From a virus: a DNA stretch of 34,556 nt. Made by a program: the position numbers and the translations under genes. Positions within the stretch are counted from its first letter, which is position 1, and each line of letters opens with the position of its first letter. This document shows, in pieces, positions 6,539 through 16,400 of this stretch. The DNA is taken from IMG/VR virus record IMGVR_UViG_3300022920_000021, positions 1 through 34,556 of that record; one strand, 5' to 3'. The notes below the pieces were generated by a model. It ran no database searches and was not told the origin of the DNA. It saw nothing but the letters and a program-made list of their open reading frames with translations.

Positions 6539-6586
6539 GCATTCATAATGCTGGGGTCGATGGTTCAAGTCCATCCGTAGCCACCA
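6539..6586 (+). other. tRNA-Met 3' half (attP core), not a complete tRNA gene
   Basis: The stretch reads as an elongator tRNA-Met from the anticodon stem to the CCA end: loop TTCATAA with anticodon CAT (6544-6546), variable region GGGTC, T-stem GATGG/CCATC with loop TTCAAGT, acceptor strand CGTAGCC, discriminator A and CCA (6584-6586). The 5' half is absent: upstream of 6539 the anticodon stem no longer pairs (GGG facing CTG, with one mismatch and one G-T pair) and phage sequence follows. On integration this segment restores the host tRNA. It is therefore the identity segment for recombination, with the crossover probably in the anticodon loop, whose flanks GCATT/AATGC are symmetrical. Confidence 0.85.
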
Positions 6587-6623
6587 TTTATACCCAGTAA
6601 CTACGCCGTTTTCCGGCCTTTCG

Positions 6624-6638
6624 TCTACATTCTGTAGA
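6624..6638. promoter_or_regulatory. 15-bp dyad TCTACATTCTGTAGA in the right arm of attP
   Basis: A perfect inverted repeat, TCTACA and TGTAGA around TTC, containing a GTCTAC box at 6623-6628. It may be a binding site for Xis or the repressor, or, read on the minus strand after the 265-aa gene, part of a weak transcript end. Confidence 0.4.
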
Positions 6639-6656
6639 AACTCGACTGACCTGATA

Positions 6657-6676
6657 TGCGTTCTATTTGCGCTTTA
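6657..6676 (+). repeat. Right arm-type repeat of attP
   Basis: A second exact copy of the 20-bp repeat at 6397-6416, same orientation, 260 bp away. Its final TTA is also the stop codon (TAA on the minus strand) of the 265-aa gene, so the late operon ends exactly where the attP arm ends. Confidence 0.65.
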
Positions 6677-7471
6677 TTGTGAGAATAAGCCCGCAATCCG
6701 ATCCAATAGCGTTTCAGGCTCACCGGCTCGCCTGGCGGAGTTACGCTCACTCAATCCTGATTCCCACTCCTTCAGCGATTCTAGTTCCTTCATTTTCCGG
6801 AACCAAACTGATCTTTTTGTGCGGTCCTCTATGTACTCACCTTTCGGACCTAGCATCATGCTTTCGGGAGCAGCGGGATTTCTTGCGCCACGATCATAAT
6901 CCCTGCCGTAAAAATGGCGAGGCGATCCTGTTCGCGGGTGTAGTATCTCTAGCAAACGCTCCTGCGCATCGCCTAACGGCATTGTATTGCCCCTTCGATA
7001 CTCCCAATCTCGGTGCATCTCTACTGCCGAACCCCAGTCTGCATCGGTTTGAGCGGACATAGCATCGAACTTCCTATTTGAGCCTTCGTTGTTGCCATCT
7101 TCGCCCATTTGATGCCTATACTCATGCGCCCACGTTCTTGGCTGGGCTTCATCGTTAATGGCGTTAACAGTGCCGCGCTCCAACGGAACCTCCGTCTTTC
7201 CTCCCTCATCATTCTTGTATCGGTATCGCCTCTGCTCTCTAGCTAATGCCTCATCACTAATATCAGGAGGTACATTAAACCCACCAGTATCTAGGCGGCC
7301 CGGTCCTTTCCAGCCATGATAGCGAGCTATAGAAGGATCAAGAGGCGCGGCGTAGTCATAATAAGGTGCCAGCTCCGTCTGAAATTCCATGTCGCCCAGC
7401 TGCTCAGACATGGCTCTGAGTTCCTCCGGGGATCGACCGCCGTAAATTCTTGAAAAAATATCATCTGCCAT
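6674..7471 (-). CDS. 265-aa protein with an HEXXH zinc-protease-like motif
   Basis: Last gene of the late operon, starting three bases after the giant gene. The middle reads RTWAHEYRHQMGED, with His116-Glu117-x-x-His120, the zinc-binding and catalytic signature of metallopeptidases. A third ligand could be one of several later acidic or His residues (AVEMHRDWEY), but I cannot identify it. The first half carries a domain of the kind that precedes such motifs in phage polyvalent neighbours (GGFNVPPDISDEALAREQRRY). The C-terminus is charged and helical. No signal peptide. It may be a virion-associated or injected peptidase, or a former part of the giant protein, which has its own HEWGH. Function is inferred. 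Confidence 0.8.
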   Translation of the reverse strand: MADDIFSRIYGGRSPEELRAMSEQLGDMEFQTELAPYYDYAAPLDPSIARYHGWKGPGRLDTGGFNVPPDISDEALAREQRRYRYKNDEGGKTEVPLERGTVNAINDEAQPRTWAHEYRHQMGEDGNNEGSNRKFDAMSAQTDADWGSAVEMHRDWEYRRGNTMPLGDAQERLLEILHPRTGSPRHFYGRDYDRGARNPAAPESMMLGPKGEYIEDRTKRSVWFRKMKELESLKEWESGLSERNSARRAGEPETLLDRIAGLFSQ

Positions 7472-7474
7472 TAT

Positions 7475-10400
7475 TTATTTCCTTTCTTCTCTTTCTGGTC
7501 TTTCTGGTCTTTCTGGTCTTTTTCTTTGGTTTGCGCGCTTTTCAGCCGCTTCTTCCCGCTGCCGCAGGTATTCATCGTAAGGTGATTCATCGTCAGGAGC
7601 GCCCTTGTCGCCAGCCATAAAGGTTGCAAAAGCCTCAGCAGCCTGTGGGCCAGAGCCTTTGGACAGTGTTATCCAGGCGAGAGGACCGGTGGCCGCAGCG
7701 GCATTCGTTACAAACGGCAGTCCGATACCCGCAGTGAGCTGATAACCTGCTTTCCATGCTTTCCACTCTGCCGTGTTGGTGTCAGAATCATCGGTGATGC
7801 CTTTCATAATGTCTTGCAGATGACCCAAATAGTACGAGGGTACGGCACCAATGGCAGTTTCATGCAGACTACGGTTGTATTTAAAGCTACTTTCCGCCTG
7901 ATACACCGGATCAGTCATACCAAAGAAGCCAGCAACAGACAGTCCATCTAGAAGCGCCCTAAAGGGATCGTCTGTCCAGCGGTTAATAGTGCGTTGCGCC
8001 CGCGTGTTGCCATCCTCGTCTTCACCAAATGGGTCTTTCCAAACGTCCCTAGCAAGCCGCATCGCCATTTGTCCGGCGATCAACAGCGCCACAACCGACA
8101 TTATATTCATAGTGTAGGCCGCTGACTCGTCCCATTTTGCTTCCCCCGCTTTTAGCTTTTTGGTTCCTGTTATGGCTTTTTTCCCCTGCGCTATGATGAC
8201 ATTGCGCTGGAAAGTAGATGAAAAAGACATGAGCGAGGTCAACAATCGGCCTAGCGGAGAGAAAGCTATAGCAGGGCGATCCACCGCTCGCGGGTTCTGA
8301 ATTGATTGATCTACGAAACGATTCATCGCCGTTATGTAATAGTCAACCAAAGGGGCTTCATCTGGATTCTCTAGCTGCCCTTTTCGCGGAGAATCAACGA
8401 GCTTCAACACCCACTCGGCAAATTTTTCTTGGTCCTTTGCCAAAATTCCCAATTCACCTAGCGCATCCTTTGCTGAAACTTTTTCTCGATCACTCCCGTT
8501 TAGCAGTCGGCCCGCCTCGGTTCTGAGAGCTTTATGGGCTATTGTCGAAACGCCTCGGCGTGATGCTTGTGTGTAGCCAAACACACCGATAGCGCGGAAA
8601 ATATTACTCATAAACGCTTGCATTTGCTGGGAGTCACTTCCGTTCATCATCATTTTATTGTGCATGATGTTGTCCGAAATTATGTCTCCGGTGAGTCCGA
8701 TAAACTCCGCCATCTCACGCCTGGCGCGCGCGGAATCTGTCGCGTTCAGCAAATCCTTCATGGTTTCGCCCATTGCGCGGACACTATCTTTCACATCTCC
8801 GGATCGAAAACCGGCAACTATCGGTTCAGGTATGGAAACAAACAGCGTGTTAACAAGCATGGCAGCATTGCCTAAATGGAACATCCAGTTGGCTGTGTTT
8901 CCTTCTTCAGCAACTACTGGCTTATATGCCCCGGCAGCAATTTTGACCGCTCTATTAACCAATTTTAAGTCATCATCCTTGATACCCCGCGAATAAAGTT
9001 CGTCTTGGTGGTCAAATAAAATGTCATTCTTTGGACCAAAGCGTTTAGCCCAAGCGATCCTGCGGGAAGTAGATTGCAAGTAGCCATGTATAGCCACATC
9101 AACATCAGTGATGTAGTAGTCAGCGAGCAGTATTTCGGCAGACGCAGGAAGGGTTCTTGCTTTAGCAAAAGTCTGTGGCGGTCCTGACTTTTCTGCTGCA
9201 AAAAACTCGCTAACCGTTTGTTCGTACAGCCACTCCTCCGCCATTTGTCGAGGATCGCGCGCACTCCACTGAGCAAGCTCCTGTTTCAGCTCGTCTACCT
9301 TCGCATCATTACCCTCATTTTCTCGTATCTGCGTTCGCAGCTTGAATGTCTCGCTACGCCTTTGGTCTTCGTAAACTATTGTTGCTGCGGCAAGAAATCC
9401 TTCACGGTCATTTTCTACTTTTTCAGAATCGAGAATCCTTGGCAAATAGCCTTGGGTCATTACATAGCCCATGCCAATATGAGCATCATTAGCGGCATTA
9501 TACTGGTCATCCATCAGCTTCCGTATGGCCTGACCGGCCTTTGCTACATTGTTATCGCCAGTCTTAACTCGGTTTTCAAAATCTTCCAACGAGGCGGATA
9601 GAACCCCATGTCTGCGCCGCGAGTTAGCTAAGTGTGCCTTCGCTGCTGCCAGATTCTTAACGTCTTTTTTGGTAGGCTTTTTCGGCCAGTTTTCTTCGAT
9701 TTCATCCAAAATCAATTTGGCCTCATCGAGCATTTTGCGGGCTTCCACGACTTGAGACTCATAAGGCCGGGTCAAGATTTCTCGCAAATCAGCCATCTGC
9801 TCGTCATTATCAACATCAATCTTATAGCCTCTGAATATATTCCCCAGCTTATTCATTTGTTGCTTGAATGTAATATCAATGTCTTCTTCTAGCGTTCTCG
9901 GCTGGTCGCCTCCTGCACCCGGATCGGTAGCAATTTTCCGTAGCACTTTGCGTAACTCAGCTTGCAGCGGCCGATTGCCCTCATACTTGGCTATTAACCC
10001 CAGCAGCGTCCCTCTGGCAGTTGAAAGTGTAGTCCCAGATACCCACTCGTTTAGATACTTAACAGATGCAACCTGCCGGGCATCGGCTGCCAGCTCTTTA
10101 ATCTGTGTTCGCTTGTTATATAGCCTACGCAACCCAGACAGATCGTTCATTGTGGCGTTCCAAGCCTTCTTCATGCCAGACTCGCTGGAACGATCATTTA
10201 CCGCCTCGTTTATTTCCGCGTCTAGCCGGGAAAAAGGAGCAGGTAACTTAACATCTCGTTGTTGGGGAGTGCCAAATACGCGGTGATCGCCCAGCGCCAC
10301 AAACAAATCATCAAACGCTTGGTCAATCCGGTTCCTATCCACTTCTGATGGATAAATCAGCTGCATCAGCTGGTCAGAGTTGTTGTCGTAGTAGTCTTCT

Positions 10401-13400
10401 GATCCGGACATAAACTCGGACCCTTGCGCCTGGCCTATCTTACGGCCAATGTAAGATTCAAATGCGCGCGCAAATAGCTCCGTTGGGATTCCAAAATAAG
10501 TACCCTGTTCGCCACTGGTCAAAACGTCTGCGTAGTTTGATGATTGGGCAAACTCAGAAATCATATCCGCTAACAGTTCTTTCGCGTCTTTATTGAGCGT
10601 TTTCTTTTCTTGATCGCTATCCGCAATTCGTTTTTCTAGCAGAGATTTTCTGGCTCGCAGGGTATCAACCTCGGCCTGATACTCATCCCGCGTTTTCTTC
10701 CACTTTTCAATGTTGGAAGTGTGGGTATCTATTGCGCTAACAGTATTCTCGTAGTTTTTAGAACCGCGCCGTTGGCGACCCAGCTTATCTAGCGCAGATC
10801 GCAGAAGACCCTCTGCTCTGGTGATTTTTTCGTTCTCTTGATCCCGCCATCCGATCCGGGTTTCCAGCTTTTTGCTGACCTTTTTGACCTCTTTGTTGTC
10901 GGCCTCTAGCTGAGAGGTAAGATTACGCGCGCGGCCTTTAAGCTCCAGATACGGCTCTGGGTCTTTGTTGAAAAACAATGCTCGCGTAATGTTTCGCACC
11001 GCTTCATCAATTTTATAGCCGACTTCCCGGCGAGGTGTAAGCCCTTGTCGGCTCTGACCAGTAGCGCCAATATTATGAGCAGGGTTCTCTGATCCGCCTC
11101 GATGCGTTAATGCCTTTACGTTGAACTTATAGCTGCCATCCGGCTGTCGCACCATCGCGTTATACATCTGCAAGTACAGATCGAGTGCATGACCCCACTC
11201 ATGGGCGAATGAATCTGCGCGCCTGGCGAGAGACAGTGTGCTGCTCTCAAAACCAGAACGATAATTCCACTGGAACATACCTCTGGTGTCTTTATTACCC
11301 AGAGTATTCACCAGAGACAGAATCAGATTGCCTTCAAAGCCTACCGCTGTATCGCGCATACCGACTATGGCAGCCATGTTTCGTAGGTTTTCATAAGCAT
11401 CCAGCAGGGCATCCATCGCTTCTCGCGGGTTAGCCTTCGCGCCAATATGAACAGACTTAAATCCATACCGGTTCGCCACCATCATTTTGGCTTTCTTTAG
11501 CTGCTCCTCGATGCTCATGGTTGCAAGCAGCGCAACCTCGCGATCATCACCATTACTCAGGTGCCAGAACATAGACTCGTAAGGAGATGATGTAACCTTC
11601 TTACGCTTAGGAGCTAGGTCTGGAATTTTGTTTTTATCGCGTTTCTTTTTACGGGCTTTAATCTTTCGCCTGGCGACTCGCTTCACGCCATCACTGCCGC
11701 CACTTGCGCCCCGGCCACTTTCCGGGCCTGTTGGTTCTTTGCCTGTCTTTGCTCCGACAGCAGAGTCATTCAAGCTACTGGGCAGGTTATCAGTCAGATC
11801 AGCATCATCGTTATCTGTGTCCTGCTGATCCGTATCCTGATCGCTGTTAGACTGTCGATCAACCACAAGATCATAAATATCGGAGCTTGCATTAGCGCCA
11901 TCATCCCACCGGCCGGCCATCCCAATAGCAGCTTCGTAGATGTCTCGCGCAGGAACCCCTGCTGCTAACGCGGCATCAATGGCACCGGTAGACTGCGGGA
12001 AGTGCCAGTGCAGGTTCTGTGCATCGGTGGCATCGAGGTAGTTGTTGGCCATGAAGAAGGCGTATGAAAATCCTTCTGGGAACTTAGACCGGGCTTGCTT
12101 TGCCTTGCGATTCTTTCCGCCAGGCGTATTAGCCGTTCCTTTGTCTGATCCGCCAAGGTTCGCTGTCGGCAGATCGGTACGGAAATTACCCCAAAGACTG
12201 GTTGGTTTATTGAAATCATCACCGTAGTGGTAGTGAGAGTAGTTCAGTGCGGGCTTACCAAGGCCGGTCACGCTCCACGCTTCTTGATCCGGGTTGCGTG
12301 GAGTTGGACCCATAGACTGACCGATCCGCGATCCGCGAGGGTTTTCGATGAACCATACCGCAGGGCGGGTTTTTTCTATTATATCTAACGTATCAAATAC
12401 CAGCTGCTTCGCCGCCTCTGTTCGCCCATCAGCATCAGCAGCGGGGAAACTACGGGCATTAGATGAGCTGGATAAAACAGTACACGGTGGGAAAGCGAAT
12501 ACCCCGTAAACATGATCTTCGTTTTCAAGTTTGCCATACAACACATCAACGTCAATGTCTGATATGTCCACTCCGTTTTTAGCGTCCCAAGCATAGACGG
12601 TAAAGCCAGCTTCAATCCAAGGCTCACGCGCTACCCCTGATTCCTCAAACAGGAAGATAACCGATTTTTTCTTGTTTAATTCGCCATCAATTCCGCTCTC
12701 ATCCAGAATCTGGTTTTTCGCATGGCTTTTCCAGCCTTCGACAATCTCAGTTGCCTCGTCATAACTCACAACGTCTACTTTGTTTCTTTTGTGCATCGTC
12801 AGAGTTACCTGATCGTTGCTGAACAGCTCTACCTCCCAGTTAGTTGTTTTCCGATACTCGACAGGAATATTCTCATCTTGGAACTCCTCATACATCGTAC
12901 CTTTGGGCTGCTCTTGAAACTCAAACTTATTATTGTCATCTCTAGGTCCGAAACGCTTCCAGTAGGTTTCATCGTGATCCCGACCTTCTTCGCGGGCAAC
13001 GTACTCTGGTATCTCAAGAAGAAAATCATTCATCTTCTCGTAAAACCCTTCTGCATCACCGTAATACTCAAACAGATAAGCGGCATCAGATCGGTCTATC
13101 GAAACCTCTATCCAACCATATTCCAGTCCGTCTAGCGAATACTCAAAATTCCACAAGACTTCCGCTAATCGCTCCTCGATGAGGGTTCCTCTCAGCTTCT
13201 CAGCTTCCTTATTAGCCTCCTTTAGATTGGCGCGCGCCTGGCGATGAGCTTCTGGATTTTCTATAGAGGCCGGAAGCTCTTGTTCCTGCCCGGAGCTTTC
13301 ACCTTCTTCTTTATCGGCAGGGTTTTTACTTGTCCCTTCTGCTTCTCCCTCAACGCTTTCAGGTTCTTGTCCTCGTACTTCATCTAAATACTCCTCCAGC

Positions 13401-16400
13401 TTTTTCCTGCTAATAGCTTTACCGTCCAGCAGGAACCGGGTCCGCTTGGCCCCCTTTTCAGTAACGCTAGACTCTGCCTGAATATCACTGCCCAGATACT
13501 CTACTACCGGGCTGCTTCCTGTTTTTCCATCTGTTTTCTCACGATCTTGTGTCGCCTTCTTTACCAGCTGGTCTAACACCTTTTTAACCGGCAAATCAGA
13601 AGGCAGCTCAGACTGCTCTACTGGGTCTGCTTCGGCTTCGGTTTCGGTTTCGGTTGTCACAGGCTGGGTTTCCGCCCATCCAGCATACATTCTCAGCAAA
13701 GGTTTCCCGGCCAGCTTGTAGTAAGTGCCGTCCTCAGTTGGGACGTATAGTGCTGTGCCGGTGTAGTAAGACTGAACAGGACGGCCGTTGACCTTGTTCA
13801 TGTAGTTTCCCGCATCAAGGACATTCAAGTCGAGCATAGAGCCAGCCTGATATAGCCAGTCACTAATGCTGGGATGGTCCAGCGCTTCTTGGGCATTTTT
13901 CGCCAGATCAGCTATCGTCCAAGTGTGCCTTGGGTCTTTGCGCAGCTCCGCCAGGCGAGCGGTCGCAAAATCCTTAGCTACCGCCTCGACTTCGGCCTGT
14001 TTGTCTTTGGGGATTTTCTTTTCGTGATTTTCTTCAGCATAGTGTACATCGAGGTTTGGAGACTTCAACTCGATCGCCAGCTCGTTTATATGGTCGCCAA
14101 AATTTTCGATCGGTTGGCCGTCAACAAAGTACCGCTGAAACGTGCCGCGATCCTCTATAACGTGCCGGGCCTCATACTCTCGGCCATCGATGGTGGCAGT
14201 CTTTTCCTCGAAACCCTCATGGAATTCTTCTAACTGCTTTACCGGGTCTACTTCGGTTTCGGTTTCGGTCCGCCCTTCGGTATCGCTTGCTGGTGTTCCT
14301 TCAACAGGTAATCGTTGTCCAGTCGCTGCAACAGGTCCGCCGCTTTCTTCGCCATCGCCGGGTCTTTGTTCTGTTGGGCTGACTTCGCCATTGACTCCTG
14401 CATCCGGCGCAGGACTCTCAGCTCCGCCAGTGTTATCTTGCGCTTCCGGTTTTTCTTGGATTTCTTGCCCTTGCGCCCGTTGCCGACCTTCACTTAGAAC
14501 CCCCTTGGGATCACCTGTTTCATTGAACATATCAATGGCTTGCCCAGACGATATTGCCGCCTCGGCGTAAAACTTGAGCGCATCTGCTATCGACTTGCGG
14601 CCAGCAGCGCGACTTAAATCATCATTATAAAATGCCCGAATTAGCTCATCGACTATTGGGTCTTTATCCCCGAAAAGCCCATCCTGATCTATAAACTCTT
14701 GAACCGAACGGCCATTGCTCCTGATCTGGCTAACCGTTTCTACCGCCTCAACGAGTTTTGCTGATATATCCCACTCTGCATCAACCCGGCCAGCAGCTGT
14801 ATCCTCTCTGATCTGAGCAAACTGAGGTGCCACATCGAGCATCGCGCCAGTAATAGACTTCACGTTATTGTCTGTGCTTTCCAGCATCCTAGATAACGTA
14901 GCGTTCGATGTGCGGTTATCTTTGTCCCCGTAGGCCACGGCCAGAACCGCCGCTTGAATACGATTAACGCCAGGCGCAGACAGTGTGCCATCGTCCTGCA
15001 TGAATTCAGCCCGTTCTGCGGGATTCATGTTTTGCAGGAAGCGGCCTATAAACTCTCGGTTATTAACTCCGGTTATGTCTTCTGGCTGGAGCAGAGATAA
15101 GGTGGCTGTGTCGATCCGGGCGGCATCTGTATTAGCTTGCTCTGTGGCGGAGAACGACCCAGTGGCAGATTCATTGGCCTCGATGGCGAACGCTTGGCGA
15201 TCCTCCGGGGTCATTTCGGTATCTCGCACCCGAACCAATACAGGCTGATCGAAATCATCAACCTCCTGCTCAGTGGTTTCGCTCAACCATGTCCTGTATC
15301 CGTCCGCACCGTCCGCCTCATAGGCTCCACGGATTGCCGCGACTCTGCCATTGCCTGACTCAACCATGCCATCAGGGCCGACTATAGGCGCTCCACGGTC
15401 AGCCTCTGGAGAAGCACCCAGCCGGGCCGGGTCAAGATTGTTTTGAATGTCGTTAATCTGCGCAGTGGATGCCGCGCGATTGCCTCTGTCGCGGGGCTGG
15501 AGCGCAGGATCGTAGTCTTCCTGATCGCTGGTAGTTAGTGAGGAAGCCTCGACAATACGCCATTGAGTATCAACCTCACGGCCTTTAGCTGTGGATACCT
15601 TGGACCTGTCGGAACCTGAAACTGTGGCGGGAACGCCGGAAATAGGTTGAACCGCCTGTTCCCCAGAAGGAGAGACAGGCGGCTCGTTTTGGCCCTCCGA
15701 TTGAAACGGAGCTGAACCCATTGGAGGCGGAGGACCAGAAGGCCCATTATCGCCGTTTACATCAGGAGTTACAACGCCTGTATCTGGGCCTTCAAGCAAG
15801 AAATCATCATCACCGGGCTGCCCGACTGGGACCATTTGTTGGTCACTGGGAACAGACGATTCTGGAGCTGATTCTGGAGCTGATTCAGGAAATAGGTCAC
15901 TTACCTTGAGCTGATTTTTTTCCCAGTCTACCTTGTTTGACGCATAACCGATTCCAGACTCTACCGCGCCTGGCACTACCTCTCCAAATCCTTCTGCAAC
16001 AATGCTGAACGGATCATACTCATCGCCAGCCAGAGCTTGAGCAGTTGCCTCACCAGCACTGCCAGATGCGCCCTGCACAGCAATCTCTGCGCTGCCGCCA
16101 GCTAACTTTCCTAAAGTCGATGCGTCAGCCACATCGTCCACTTTGCTGGCTACTCTTGTCACTGGATCGGCCAGATTGCCAGCAATTCCTGCCGAAAACA
16201 TACCGAATAAACCAATACCAATGCCACGCTTTAGCGCCCGTTCCTTCGCTTTCTCCATAAAGCTACGATCAGAGAACGCCAAGCGTATACTGCGAGGGTC
16301 AGTCATATCGTAGCCGGATTCCGCCATTTCCTCCGCTATGACTAAATAATATTCCGTTGCTCCTTCCGCAGCACCAGCACCAGCAGCACCGCCCAATGCC

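Larger units (their letters stand above)
6397..6676. other. Phage attachment site attP
   Basis: This gap, the longest without a gene apart from the switch region, holds everything expected of an attP: the 3' half of a tRNA-Met gene as core (6539-6586); three copies of ATTTGCGCTTTA, two to the left and one to the right, as candidate integrase arm sites; four GTCTAC/GTAGAC boxes; a terminator hairpin; and a 15-bp dyad. Position between the integrase block and the last gene of the virion operon is what lambda-type circular genomes show. In an integrated prophage this site would be split and a full tRNA would be present at one end; neither is seen. Confidence 0.75.

Noticed and set aside
6539-6586. 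A functional tRNA-Met gene
   Set aside because: The 5' half with the acceptor and D-arm is missing and the anticodon stem is mispaired on its 5' side, so this is a recombination core, not a tRNA.
12385-12627. Several 60-100-codon minus-strand frames inside the giant gene (for example here, 8965-9276, 15535-15747, 16642-16881)
   Set aside because: They lack ribosome sites and coherent protein composition. Only the frame at 14248-14493 stood out and is reported.
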